64,000 nucleotides of DNA from Mycoplana rhizolycopersici (lineage in GTDB: Bacteria; Pseudomonadota; Alphaproteobacteria; Rhizobiales; Rhizobiaceae), in the NCBI RefSeq assembly GCF_013378445.1, contig NZ_JABXYK010000004.1:124001-188000 (forward strand), written 5' to 3'. Position numbers and translations under genes: made by a program. Numbering within the stretch: position 1 is the stretch's first letter; every line of letters starts with the position of its first letter. Below the pieces are notes generated by a model. The model did not search any database and was not told the DNA's origin. It saw only the letters and a program-made list of their open reading frames with translations. This document shows positions 8,540-17,551 of this stretch, in pieces.

Positions 8540-9832
8540 ATGAACCAGCCTGCCAGCCGTACCGCGGAGATCAGGAAGCACGCGAAGAACGGGGATGGTG
8601 CTGCCGAGGCACTGCTCGCCGACCTGTTGCGCGATCTGTTCAAGATCGAGCCGGTAAACCTTGCCATCAACCATGACCAGTACAGCCTGAATTCGCTGAA
8701 CGGCTTCTTCGATACCGCCGCCGGGCAGCTCTTCTTCAAGTTCCATCAGGAGGAGGGCGAGGAGGCGATGACTGGCGAATATTACCGCGCGGACATCCTG
8801 GCGCGCGCGGGCCTGCCGGTTGACCAGCCGGTGCTGATGTCCGTCCTGCCGGGCGAACAGATCCTCGTCTACAAGCGTCGCACCGACCCGCGGTTTTCCG
8901 ACGTGTTGCGGGCTCTCGACCTGGAACATGACGGGCAGAAGGCCGCCCGCGCGATCGCCGCCGAGCGAAAGCTCAACGAGGCGGTGCTCGACGTCTATCT
9001 GAAGACGCTGCATCCGGTGACGGCGCAGCAGGTTTCCGCCGAACCTGTCCATCGGTTGTTCTTCGAGCGGCTCATCGATCCGCCGGCAGGACGTTATCCG
9101 GGCGGCCGGTTCGCAAGCTTCTATGTCGGGAAGGACTTTGCCTTTCCCGGTGTCAGGCTGGGCTGGGAGGCGCTTTCCACCAGCCGCTTCGTCGTCAACG
9201 GGGTGGAGTATCGCGATACCGTCGGCCAGTTGTTCGACGAGGCTTTCGAGCGCCTGCGGCCTTCGCGGCTTGCCGATGCCGGTGGCGTCACGGCGCATGG
9301 CGATGCGCACAACGCCAATGTCTGGTACCGGGAGCAGGGCGATGCGGCGGCGCTTTCCTTCTTCGACCCGGCCTTTGCCGGCGAACACATTCCGACCCTT
9401 CTGGCCGAGGTGAAGACGACCTTCCACAACATCCTCGCGCACCCGCTGTGGCTCTACGACCCGGCGCTGGCCGCCGAGCGGTACGAGGCGACCGCGAATT
9501 ATTCCGACGGCGTTCTTCGCGTGTCGAGTTCGTGGGAGCCAAGCCCGGTCCGCCGGCAACTGCTGGACGTCAAGGCGCAGGCCATGTGGCGGCCCCTGCT
9601 TGCGGAACTGGCGCGCCGCGGCATGTTGCCGGCCGACTGGCGGCGCGTGATCCGGCTCGGTCTGTTTCTATGCCCGACGCTGGTCATGAACCTTCGCGCC
9701 TCGGCCACCACGCACAATCCCGTGTCCTCGATCATCGGCCTGTCGATGGCGGTGATGGCCGGGAGCGAGCCTGTCGCGGGCGAGGACATGCTTTCGCGCT
9801 TCTTCGATGCAATCGATCCCGGTCGCGCCTGA
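8540..9832 (+). CDS. APH-fold small-molecule phosphotransferase (kinase)
   Basis: 430 aa, kinase fold related to aminoglycoside/choline kinases. The catalytic loop HGDAHNANVW is at residues 253-262, with D255 as the expected base and N260 as a metal ligand. The metal-binding aspartate follows at D276 in FFDPAFAG, replacing DFG/DxD. It is 41 bp after the alcohol dehydrogenase and closes the operon. The presumed substrate is a small hydroxylated or amino compound handled by the neighbouring dehydrogenases; nothing in the sequence names it. A resistance role is unlikely from context. Confidence 0.75.
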   Translation: MNQPASRTAEIRKHAKNGDGAAEALLADLLRDLFKIEPVNLAINHDQYSLNSLNGFFDTAAGQLFFKFHQEEGEEAMTGEYYRADILARAGLPVDQPVLMSVLPGEQILVYKRRTDPRFSDVLRALDLEHDGQKAARAIAAERKLNEAVLDVYLKTLHPVTAQQVSAEPVHRLFFERLIDPPAGRYPGGRFASFYVGKDFAFPGVRLGWEALSTSRFVVNGVEYRDTVGQLFDEAFERLRPSRLADAGGVTAHGDAHNANVWYREQGDAAALSFFDPAFAGEHIPTLLAEVKTTFHNILAHPLWLYDPALAAERYEATANYSDGVLRVSSSWEPSPVRRQLLDVKAQAMWRPLLAELARRGMLPADWRRVIRLGLFLCPTLVMNLRASATTHNPVSSIIGLSMAVMAGSEPVAGEDMLSRFFDAIDPGRA

Positions 9833-10027
9833 GTGCGAAATGCCGGTGTCCCCGTACCGGTTGGGAGAATGGTGAACGGTGTCATGTGGGCATCGCCCCA
9901 TCCCGTTCTCATTCTTTTTCCATCGTCGATCGCCAGTGTGACGAGGCTTCAACCTCGATTTACCTATTGAGGATAAGAAGGGACACCGCCATAGATGGCG
10001 TAGCACTTCCCCAAGCCCGGGTGATCC

Positions 10028-11497
10028 ATGTCAGAGACGTTTGATTCCGATATCTTCAATCTTGCCCCGACGGCAATGTGGATCGAGGATTTCAGCGAGG
10101 TCCAGGCCCTCTTCGACCTATGGCGCTCGCAGGGCGTCACGGACATCAGGGCGTTTCTGGGGGAAGACCAGAGTCGCGTCGCTGAGTGCTCCCGGCGCAT
10201 CAGGGTGCTGGACGTGAACAGAAAGACCCTGGAGCTCTTCGAGGCCGATGACATCGATCATCTGCGCGCCAATCTTTCGACCATCTTTCGCGACGACATG
10301 CTCAAGACGCATGTGATTGAACTCGCGAGGCTGTTCGATGGTGAACTCGTCTTCGAGAGCACGACGTCGAACTATACGATCTCCGGCCGACGCCTCGACA
10401 TCCAGCTTCGCGGGGCCGTCATGCCCGGCTACGAGGCGTCGCTTGGCAAGCTTCTCCTGACTACCGAGGACATCACGGCGCGCGAAGATGCGCGGCGTGC
10501 GGAGGCCGTGCAGCGGCGACATGCGGAGGGCATTTTCGAACATTCGCCGGTCTCCTTGTGGATCGAGGATTTCAGCCGGATCAGGGCGCTGATCGAAGAC
10601 ATTAGAGCCCGCGGCATCGTCGATTTTCGCACCTTCATGGACGTCCATCCGGAATTCGTGCGCCAGTGCATGAGCGAAATCCGCGTCATCGACGTCAATC
10701 GCGCAACGCTCGAGCTGTTTTGCGCCACCGAGCGCAACGAACTGCTGCAACGTCTGCGCGATGTCTTTCGCGACGATATGGAAAAGCCTTTCCGGGAGCA
10801 GCTCATGGAGCTCTGGAACGGAAACCTCCATCATCATCGCGAAGTAGTGAACTACGCGCTCGATGGTACCGTGCGGCACATCCTGCTGCATTTCTCCGTA
10901 TTTCCCGGGCACGAACGCGACTGGACGCGCGTACAGGTGGCGCTCACCGATATTACGGCGCGCAAGAAGGCGGAGGCTTATCTCGAGTATCTCGGCAAGC
11001 ATGATGTCCTGACCAAGCTCTATAACCGCGCCTTCTATGCCGAGGAGATCAATCGCCTTGAACGGAAGCTTCTGCGCCCCGTCTCGGTGATCATATACGA
11101 CTTGAACGGCCTGAAGGAGGCCAACGATCGGCTGGGCCACGATGCGGGTGACGCATTGCTGCGTCGGTTCGGCGAGATCCTGAATGGCGCCGTGTCCCAT
11201 CCCGACTATGCCTGCCGCATCGGCGGCGACGAATTCGCTGTCCTGATGCCTGGTGCGGATGCGAAGGGGGTGGCGACAATGACCGAGACCATCAACGAAC
11301 TGCTCAAGATCAACAACCAGTTCTATTCAAGCGCTCCGTTGCGCATGTCCTACGGAGCGGCGACCAGCGAGCCTGGCGAGGCGATCGAGAACGTCATAAA
11401 GCGAGCGGATATGCAGATGTATGAGCGCAAGCGGGAATACTACGAGGCCGATAACGCCGACGGGATTGCCGAGGGTCGGTCGGCGCGGCGCGCCTGA
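10028..11497 (+). CDS. Diguanylate cyclase with duplicated PAS-like sensor domain
   Basis: 489 aa, soluble. Two tandem PAS-like modules, about residues 10-155 and 170-315, each open with a WIEDFS motif and carry VxDVNRxTLELF, so they look like an internal duplication. The C-terminal GGDEF domain has the intact active-site motif GGDEF at 399-403, which predicts synthesis of cyclic di-GMP. The position of the inhibitory RxxD site reads SHPD (390-393), so the arginine for product inhibition is missing. It is a single gene with no clear partner. Confidence 0.9.
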   Translation: MSETFDSDIFNLAPTAMWIEDFSEVQALFDLWRSQGVTDIRAFLGEDQSRVAECSRRIRVLDVNRKTLELFEADDIDHLRANLSTIFRDDMLKTHVIELARLFDGELVFESTTSNYTISGRRLDIQLRGAVMPGYEASLGKLLLTTEDITAREDARRAEAVQRRHAEGIFEHSPVSLWIEDFSRIRALIEDIRARGIVDFRTFMDVHPEFVRQCMSEIRVIDVNRATLELFCATERNELLQRLRDVFRDDMEKPFREQLMELWNGNLHHHREVVNYALDGTVRHILLHFSVFPGHERDWTRVQVALTDITARKKAEAYLEYLGKHDVLTKLYNRAFYAEEINRLERKLLRPVSVIIYDLNGLKEANDRLGHDAGDALLRRFGEILNGAVSHPDYACRIGGDEFAVLMPGADAKGVATMTETINELLKINNQFYSSAPLRMSYGAATSEPGEAIENVIKRADMQMYERKREYYEADNADGIAEGRSARRA

Positions 11498-11604
11498 TCG
11501 CCCGCGAGGGTATCCGGCAAACGTCCAGCCCTTGAACTGCCGTCATCCAACCGATATCCGACGTGCACGATCCGACACGTAAAGCTATCGACAGGTTGAG
11601 CAGC

Positions 11605-12552
11605 ATGGCCCCAGACTTTCTCGTAACGCATTCCGGCGGCTTCCATGCCGATGAGCTGCTGTCCAGCGTCATCCTCACGCGCCTGTTTCCATCTGCGCGC
11701 ATCGTCCGCAGCCGCGCGCCCGAGTGGATTACGCCGGGCAGCGACAGGATCATCTACGATGTCGGCGGCGCCTATGATCCCGGTGCCGGAATTTTCGATC
11801 ACCACCAGCGCGGAGCGCCGCTGCGCGACGACGGCCAGCCGTTCAGTTCCTTTGGTTTGATCTGGCGCCAGTTCGGGCGGGACTACCTGGAGGCCCATGG
11901 CGTGCCCGCCGCAGACATCGAGGCCCTCCATCTGAGCTTCGACATGGGCTTCGTCCTGCCCGTCGACCTGATGGACAACGGAGCCGTGAGCCCATCGGAC
12001 GCCGGTGTGATGGGCAAGCTCACGCTGCCTGTCCTTCTTGAGACGCTCAAGCCCGTATTCGACGACGAGGAGCCGGATGCCGGCGACCGCGCATTCCATG
12101 GCGCGCTGTCGATCGCGCGCAGTTTCGTGGAGGCGAACATAAGGCAAGGTGCTGCGAAACTGCGTGCCGAAGCGATCGTAATGGATGCAATTGCGAAGAC
12201 GGGAAACGGTTACGTGCTGGAGCTTCCGATGGGCATGCCCTTCCGGCCGGCGATCGTGAAGGCCGGCGCCGATCACCTGTTGTTCGTCGTCCACCCCCGG
12301 GAGACCGACTGGTGCCTGACCGGTATCCGACGGTCGAGCGAAGGATTTGAGCTGCGCGCCGATTTGCCGTCCGCATGGGCAGGTTTGACCGGCCAGGATC
12401 TGGCGGCAGCCTGCGGAGTGGCTGAGGCCACATTCTGCCACAACGGTCGCTTCATTGCCGCGGCAAGGACGCGCGAAGCTGCACTGGAAATGGCAGAGAT
12501 CGCGGTCGCGGAAGCGCTGCCGGCTCAATCACCACCAGTTCTCACAGCATGA
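11605..12552 (+). CDS. MYG1-family (UPF0160) protein, DHH-like metal hydrolase
   Basis: 315 aa from the ATG at 11605; a GTG at 11563 would add 14 residues. N-terminal THSGGFHADE and later FDHHQRG are the metal-binding signatures of the MYG1 family, whose eukaryotic member acts as an RNA exonuclease. Bacterial members are little studied. It stands alone between the diguanylate cyclase and the sulfide module. A phosphoesterase activity on nucleic acid or nucleotides is inferred from the family. Confidence 0.85.
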   Translation: MAPDFLVTHSGGFHADELLSSVILTRLFPSARIVRSRAPEWITPGSDRIIYDVGGAYDPGAGIFDHHQRGAPLRDDGQPFSSFGLIWRQFGRDYLEAHGVPAADIEALHLSFDMGFVLPVDLMDNGAVSPSDAGVMGKLTLPVLLETLKPVFDDEEPDAGDRAFHGALSIARSFVEANIRQGAAKLRAEAIVMDAIAKTGNGYVLELPMGMPFRPAIVKAGADHLLFVVHPRETDWCLTGIRRSSEGFELRADLPSAWAGLTGQDLAAACGVAEATFCHNGRFIAAARTREAALEMAEIAVAEALPAQSPPVLTA

Positions 12553-12694
12553 ACCTATCCTAATTCCATAGCGTTATGTTTAGGCATCGGAGAGCGGCGC
12601 ACAGGCGGCTGCGCGGGCTATGCGCCTCGGCGAGCTGAGCGGCTTGCTCGTGCGCAAATAGTCGGCCTGTGGAACGTTTCGGGCCTTTGCGCAA

Positions 12695-12734
12695 TTGACA
12701 TATAGTAAATATATAATATATTTAAATGTATATT
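12695..12734 (+). promoter_or_regulatory. BigR-type promoter/operator
   Basis: The -35 TTGACA (12695-12700) and -10 TATATT (12717-12722) are 16 bp apart. An AT-rich imperfect palindrome (AATATATA at 12708-12715, TGTATATT at 12727-12734) straddles the -10. BigR repressors are known to bind AT-rich palindromes over the -10 of their own operon, and a bigR gene is the second gene here. Start of blh is 23 bp downstream. Confidence 0.7.
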
Positions 12735-12756
12735 GATGTGAGCAAGGGGAATACCG

Positions 12757-14052
12757 ATGAAGATCGTAGCAGTCAGCGACAAGCTCTCGGTCGCATCCCA
12801 GCCGGAAATTTCTGACTTCGCCGATTTGAAGGCGAACGGATTCGGTGCCGTCGTCAACCTTCGGCCGGACCGGGAAGAGCAGGATCAGGCCGGCAATGAT
12901 GCGGAGGCCGAGGCGGCCAGACGTGGCGGCATGGCCTATGCGTTCATACCCGTGACAACGGCTACGATTTCCGACGCCGATGTTCGCGCCTTCCAAAAGG
13001 TCGTGCATACCGCCGGGGCTCCGGTCCTTGCCCATTGTAAATCCGGCACGCGCGCGCTGTCGCTGCACGCGATCGGAGAGGTTTTCGACGGCCGCATGAA
13101 GGCGGACGAGGTCGTGGCCTACGGCAAGAGCCTGGGCTTCGATCTGTCGGCAGCCGAAGCGTGGCTGGTCCGACAGTCGGCGCGGCGCCCGCAGGTAAAG
13201 GGCTTTTTCGATCCCCGCACTTACAGCGTGCAATACGTGGTTTCCGATCCCGAAACGGGAAAATGTGCCATCATCGATCCGGTGCTGGATTTCGACGAGA
13301 AATCCGGCTCGACCGCGACCGCCAGTGCCGACGCGATCCTCGCCCATGTCAAGGAGCAGGGGCTCAGCGTCGAATGGATCCTCGATACTCATCCGCATGC
13401 CGACCACTTCTCCGCGGCCCATTACCTGAAGGAAAAGACCGGCGCGCCCACCGCGATCGGCGAGCGTGTCGTCGACGTGCAGGGCCTCTGGAAGGCCATC
13501 TACAACTGGCCGGATTTTGCCGCCGACGGATCGCAGTGGGATCGGTTGTTTGCCGACGGTGATACCTTCAAGGTCGGCTCGATCGATGCGCGCGTGATCT
13601 TCTCGCCGGGCCACACGCTGGCCTCGATTACCTATGTTGTGGGTGATGCCGCCTTTATCCACGACACGCTGTTCATGCCGGACAGTGGCACGGCGCGGGC
13701 AGATTTTCCAGGCGGAGATCCCCGCGTCCTCTGGAAATCGATCACGCAGATCCTGGCCTTGCCGGACGAAACGCGGCTGTTCACCGGTCACGACTACCAG
13801 CCAGGTGGCCGCAAGCCGCACTGGGAAAGCACCGTTTCCGAACAGAAGCGCGCCAATTCGCACGTGGCCGGCATTTCGGAGGAAGAGTTCGTCACGCTGA
13901 GAGTGGCGCGCGACCGGACCCTGCCGATGCCCAAGCTCATCCTGCACGCCCTGCAGGTCAATATCCGCGGCGGGCGGCTGCCGGAGCCGGAGGCGAACGG
14001 CAAGCGCTATCTGAAATTTCCCCTCAACGCGCTGGGCGGGGCGGCATGGTGA
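12757..14052 (+). CDS. blh: Blh, bifunctional sulfurtransferase/persulfide dioxygenase
   Basis: 431 aa with two domains. The first (residues about 1-135) is of the DUF442 phosphatase/rhodanese-like type with the loop AHCKSGTRA. The second is a metallo-beta-lactamase-fold dioxygenase with the metal motif THPHADH and later GHTLAS and TGHDYQPGG. In Agrobacterium and Xylella this protein oxidises persulfide formed from hydrogen sulfide under BigR control. Here it precedes bigR and overlaps it by 7 bp. The operator upstream supports sulfide- or persulfide-induced expression. Confidence 0.9.
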   Translation: MKIVAVSDKLSVASQPEISDFADLKANGFGAVVNLRPDREEQDQAGNDAEAEAARRGGMAYAFIPVTTATISDADVRAFQKVVHTAGAPVLAHCKSGTRALSLHAIGEVFDGRMKADEVVAYGKSLGFDLSAAEAWLVRQSARRPQVKGFFDPRTYSVQYVVSDPETGKCAIIDPVLDFDEKSGSTATASADAILAHVKEQGLSVEWILDTHPHADHFSAAHYLKEKTGAPTAIGERVVDVQGLWKAIYNWPDFAADGSQWDRLFADGDTFKVGSIDARVIFSPGHTLASITYVVGDAAFIHDTLFMPDSGTARADFPGGDPRVLWKSITQILALPDETRLFTGHDYQPGGRKPHWESTVSEQKRANSHVAGISEEEFVTLRVARDRTLPMPKLILHALQVNIRGGRLPEPEANGKRYLKFPLNALGGAAW

Positions 14053-14390
14053 TGGACACGCTGGCCACGCGGGCAGAAACCGGAATATCGCCCGCCGCAA
14101 TGGGCGCGCGGGCGGAAGAGGTCGCCGCACTGCTCAAGACACTCGCCCATCCGGCTCGACTGATGCTGGTCTGCATGCTTGTCGAGGGCGAGCATTCCGT
14201 GGGCGAGTTGGAAGAGAGGCTCGACCTGCACCAGCCGCACCTGTCACAGCAACTGACTGTGTTGAGGGGGGCGGGTGTCGTTGCGACAAGGCGCGAGGGA
14301 AAGCAGATCTTCTACAGCCTTGCCGAGGCGAAGGCCGGCCGGCTGATCGCGGCGCTGCATTCGATCTTCTGCGCGGAGGCGATGCAATGA
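14046..14390 (+). CDS. bigR: BigR-type ArsR-family repressor
   Basis: 114-aa winged-helix repressor. The recognition region LHQPHLSQQLTVLRGAG is typical ArsR. Two cysteines, C43 (LVCML) and C109 (SIFCAE), occupy the positions of the redox pair that forms a disulfide or tetrasulfide in BigR/SqrR-type persulfide sensors. It overlaps the end of blh, so the repressor autoregulates its operon. The assignment rests on the cysteine pair, the AT-rich operator and the blh neighbour together. Confidence 0.9.
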   Translation: MVMDTLATRAETGISPAAMGARAEEVAALLKTLAHPARLMLVCMLVEGEHSVGELEERLDLHQPHLSQQLTVLRGAGVVATRREGKQIFYSLAEAKAGRLIAALHSIFCAEAMQ

Positions 14391-14599
14391 CGGTCCACCC
14401 GACATCTCACCTGGGCGGCATGATGAGCGGACTGGCGGCGACGTTGCTGCGTTTGCTCAACGGGCGCATCGCCGGGGTCAGCGGCATCGTCGGACGACTG
14501 GCGCTCGGGATCGACCGTGCAACCAACCTGGCCTTCGTGCTCGGCTTGTGCGTCTCTGCGTGCGCTCGATGGCTGCGGCAAATTCGCCGGCGACCATAA
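14387..14599 (+). pseudogene. Truncated YeeE/YedE (PmpA/B-like) sulfur transporter remnant
   Basis: A 70-codon frame overlapping bigR by 4 bp. Residues about 9-35 contain GLAATLLRLLNGRIAGVSGI, which matches my memory of the first membrane segment of YeeE/YedE transporters, followed by LAFVLGL. Intact half-proteins are about 140 aa; here the frame stops after about half of that, and arginines interrupt hydrophobic stretches. These transporters normally accompany blh and bigR. I therefore read it as a decayed third gene of the operon, though a short expressed peptide cannot be excluded. Confidence 0.55.
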
Positions 14600-14695
14600 G
14601 ATTAACGAAGTTCTAAGCAATCGGTCTGAACCTCGTGGTGGTATTGCGCCGATTCTCGCAAACGACACAGCAGGAAATTGCACCGACTGATCCGC

Positions 14696-15751
14696 ATGAT
14701 GACCGATTTTCTTTTTCGCCGCCTTCGCGGCACGATTTCATCGCCGGCTGCTTTGGCAGCTCGCCTGGCGGCCGTGGCGGTTGCCGGCGCGCTGCTGTCC
14801 GGCTGTCTCGCCATGGACTACGATTCCCTCGCGAAGGTGGAGCCGAAGCTGTCCTCCAAGGTCGCCGCCGAAATGTCGCGAAAGGGAATGAAGCCTGAAA
14901 GTCCCGTTCTGGTCCGCATCTTCAAGCAGGAGAGCGAGCTGGAGGTATGGAAAATGGACAAGAGCGGCAACTATGCGCTGTTCAAGACCTATCCGATGTG
15001 CCGCTGGTCCGGGAAACTGGGGCCTAAGACCAAGAGCGGCGACCGGCAGGCGCCGGAAGGCTTCTATCATGTCTCGGCAGGCATGCTGAACCCGAACTCG
15101 CAGTACTACGTGTCCTTCAATCTCGGCTATCCCAATCGTCTGGAATCCGCGCTTGGCTATAGCGGCGAGGCGCTGATGGTGCACGGCGCCTGTTCCTCCG
15201 CGGGATGCTACGCCATGACCGACCAGGGCGTCGGTGAGATCTACGCCATCGTCAAGGCGGCGCTGAAGGGCGGGCAGGAGCGGTTCCAGGTGCAGGCCTA
15301 TCCGTTCCGCATGTCGGCGCAGAACATGGCGTTGCACCGTGATGATCGGAACATGTCGTTCTGGCGGACGCTCAAGGAAGGCTACGACACGTTTGCCTTC
15401 ACGAAAAAGCAGCCGAAGGTATCGGTATGCGGCGGGCGATACGTCTTCAACACCGAATTCGAAGGTGGAGAGCCAACTGATCCGCTTGCCCCATGCCCGC
15501 CCGTGGCCGCCCAGCCGGCGGCGGAACTGACGGCGCGGATGCAGACCGAGCGGCTTAAGATCGATGCCGCTATTGCCGACGCCACTTCGTCGCCTATCTC
15601 AGCCTATGTGGATGGCGGCATGCATCCGAGCTTCCGTGCGCTGCTCGAGCAGCAGGGCCCGAAGAGGATGGCGGCCAAGGTCTCGGGCACCAAATATCCC
15701 GTCAGCCGTCCGGAGGCAGCGCTGGCCGATCCCTACGCCAGCACCAGGTAG
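14696..15751 (+). CDS. YafK-type L,D-transpeptidase lipoprotein
   Basis: 351 aa from the ATG at 14696; an in-frame TTG at 14678 with a closer ribosome site is possible. A signal peptide ends in the lipobox LLSGC. The YkuD catalytic motif is present in the YafK-like form VHGACSSAGCYAMTD, with the nucleophile cysteine in AGCYA. It acts in the periplasm on peptidoglycan or peptidoglycan-protein links. The tail beyond about residue 240 is low-conservation and Ala/Pro-rich. A second transpeptidase gene starts 3 bp after its stop. Confidence 0.88.
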   Translation: MMTDFLFRRLRGTISSPAALAARLAAVAVAGALLSGCLAMDYDSLAKVEPKLSSKVAAEMSRKGMKPESPVLVRIFKQESELEVWKMDKSGNYALFKTYPMCRWSGKLGPKTKSGDRQAPEGFYHVSAGMLNPNSQYYVSFNLGYPNRLESALGYSGEALMVHGACSSAGCYAMTDQGVGEIYAIVKAALKGGQERFQVQAYPFRMSAQNMALHRDDRNMSFWRTLKEGYDTFAFTKKQPKVSVCGGRYVFNTEFEGGEPTDPLAPCPPVAAQPAAELTARMQTERLKIDAAIADATSSPISAYVDGGMHPSFRALLEQQGPKRMAAKVSGTKYPVSRPEAALADPYASTR

Positions 15752-15754
15752 AGG

Positions 15755-16474
15755 ATGATGAGCATGGCCCTTGTGCACGCGAGAGTGACCCGGCGGTCCT
15801 TCCTTCTCGGTAGCGCGGGGGTGGCGACCGGGATGCTCGCAGGCTGCTCGACGGCGCCGCGCCCGACGCTTGCGGTTGCCCCGCAGCCGGTGGAAACCTC
15901 GATCTTCGCCAGCATGTACGGCGAAAAGCCGGACGAGCTCTATCCGCTGCCGGCCATCCCCTATGAGAGGATCGAACCGCGGTTCCGGCGGCAGATGGTA
16001 CCCAACCCGACCGGTGAGCGGCCGGGCATCCTCGTCGTGGATACCGCCAACCATTTTCTCTACCTCACCTATGACGGCGGCCAGGCGATGCGTTACGGCG
16101 TCGGCCTCGGCCGTGCAGGCTTCGAATGGGAGGGCAGGGGCGAGATCCAGTACAAGCGGCAGTGGCCGCGTTGGACGCCACCGGACGAGATGGTTGCCCG
16201 CCAGCCGGAGCTCGACCCCTACAGCATCGCCAACGGCGGCATGGAGCCGGGACTGAACAATCCGCTGGGCGCCCGGGCGCTCTACATCTTCCAGAACGGC
16301 GAGGACACGCTCTATCGCATCCACGGCTCGCCGGAATGGTGGACCATCGGAAAGTCGGTGTCGTCGGGCTGCGTGCGGATGATCAATCAGGATGTGGTCG
16401 ATCTCTATGATCGCGTGCCCAACGGCACGCCGATCGTCGTCACGAACTTGCTCGGTCCGAGACCCGTTGTCTGA
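15755..16474 (+). CDS. YkuD-family L,D-transpeptidase
   Basis: 239 aa. The N-terminus has TRRSFLLGSAGVATG, a twin-arginine-like signal, ending in the lipobox LAGC. The catalytic motif is canonical: HGSPEWW followed by SVSSGCVRM, with the nucleophile cysteine in SGCVRM. It makes 3-3 cross-links or anchors proteins to peptidoglycan in the periplasm. Tandem placement with the YafK-type gene suggests a single transcript. A 7-bp-stem hairpin follows at 16483. Confidence 0.92.
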   Translation: MMSMALVHARVTRRSFLLGSAGVATGMLAGCSTAPRPTLAVAPQPVETSIFASMYGEKPDELYPLPAIPYERIEPRFRRQMVPNPTGERPGILVVDTANHFLYLTYDGGQAMRYGVGLGRAGFEWEGRGEIQYKRQWPRWTPPDEMVARQPELDPYSIANGGMEPGLNNPLGARALYIFQNGEDTLYRIHGSPEWWTIGKSVSSGCVRMINQDVVDLYDRVPNGTPIVVTNLLGPRPVV

Positions 16475-16482
16475 TTGCAGGT

Positions 16483-16500
16483 GGCGGCGCAAACGCCGCC
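16483..16500. terminator. Hairpin between convergent genes
   Basis: Perfect stem GGCGGCG/CGCCGCC with a CAAA loop, located in the 39-bp gap between the convergent transpeptidase and LacI-family genes. It could serve both directions. T runs are poor. Confidence 0.45.
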
Positions 16501-16513
16501 TTCGGCAGTCAAC

Positions 16514-17530
16514 TCAGGTCTCCGGAATGTTCTCGCGGAAGATGACCTGCAGGCGCGGCGGATGATAGTCGATCGGGCGCCCTTTCGCCGTGAGGCCCAG
16601 CATCGACAGCGCCTCGCGCGCTTCCACCCGCGGGTTCTGGTCGATCACCGCATCCATCACCCCGCTCAGAAGCAGCGTCTTGGTATGTTCGGTCAGTTCG
16701 TGGCCAACGAAAATGAGGTCCCTGGCAAGGCCGGATTCGACCAGCGCGCGGCCTATGCCGGAATTTCCGGCGCCGATATTGTATATGCCGGCGAGGTCAG
16801 GATGGCGACGAAAGAGGGCGGTTGCCTCTTCGAAGGCGCGATCGCGGTCGTCGCGGATTTCGCGTAGTTCCACCACCTCGAGATCGGGAAACTCATCGGC
16901 GATGATGTGGCGAAAACCCATCTCGCGTTCCTCGTGTCCGCGGTAGGAGAGGGAACCGGCAAACAGCGCGACCTTGCGCTTCACGCCATGCCCGAGGAAG
17001 CGCCCCAGCAGATAGCCCCCGAGCCGTCCTGCCGCACGGTTATCAATGCCGATGTAGCCGATGCGCGGGACGTGCAGGATGTCGGAGACGAGGGTGACGA
17101 TCGGAACGCCGGCGGCCGAAAGCGAGCGCATCGCCTCGCGCACGGTCGGATGGTCGAGTGCGATGACACCCACGCCCATCGTCTGCCCGTGCAGCTCGCG
17201 CAGGGTGCGCGCCAGGGTGTCCGGATTGAAGCCCTCGATGGAATGGATGCGCACATCGAGATCAGGTCGGGCGGCAGCCTGGCTTTCCAGTTGCTGCAAC
17301 AGGTTGGCAATGAAGGTGTTGGTGCCGGCGGGCAGGACGAAATCGAGCCGCACGCGGCTGTCGACCAAGCCGGCGGGGGAACCGGCGCTGACGTAGCCAA
17401 GCCGGCGCGCCGCTTCCATCACCACTTCTCGGGTCCGTTCCTTGACGCCGTTGCGGTTGTTCAGGACGCGATCGACCGTGGCGCTGGAAACGCCAGCCTC
17501 CCGGGCGATGTCAATCAGAGTCGATCGCAC
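16514..17530 (-). CDS. LacI-family transcriptional regulator
   Basis: 338 aa. The N-terminal helix-turn-helix reads STLIDIAREAGVSSATVDRVLN, followed by the hinge and a periplasmic-binding-like sugar-sensing domain. The GTG at 17530 is chosen because AAGGGA lies just upstream and the HTH starts at residue 4; an ATG at 17590 would add an unlikely 20 residues. It is divergent from the binding-protein gene of a fifteen-gene catabolic array, so it is the likely local repressor, with repeated TGATGT boxes between them as candidate sites. Confidence 0.92.
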   Translation of the reverse strand: MRSTLIDIAREAGVSSATVDRVLNNRNGVKERTREVVMEAARRLGYVSAGSPAGLVDSRVRLDFVLPAGTNTFIANLLQQLESQAAARPDLDVRIHSIEGFNPDTLARTLRELHGQTMGVGVIALDHPTVREAMRSLSAAGVPIVTLVSDILHVPRIGYIGIDNRAAGRLGGYLLGRFLGHGVKRKVALFAGSLSYRGHEEREMGFRHIIADEFPDLEVVELREIRDDRDRAFEEATALFRRHPDLAGIYNIGAGNSGIGRALVESGLARDLIFVGHELTEHTKTLLLSGVMDAVIDQNPRVEAREALSMLGLTAKGRPIDYHPPRLQVIFRENIPET

Positions 17531-17551
17531 TGCGAATCCCTTTCTGGCGAA

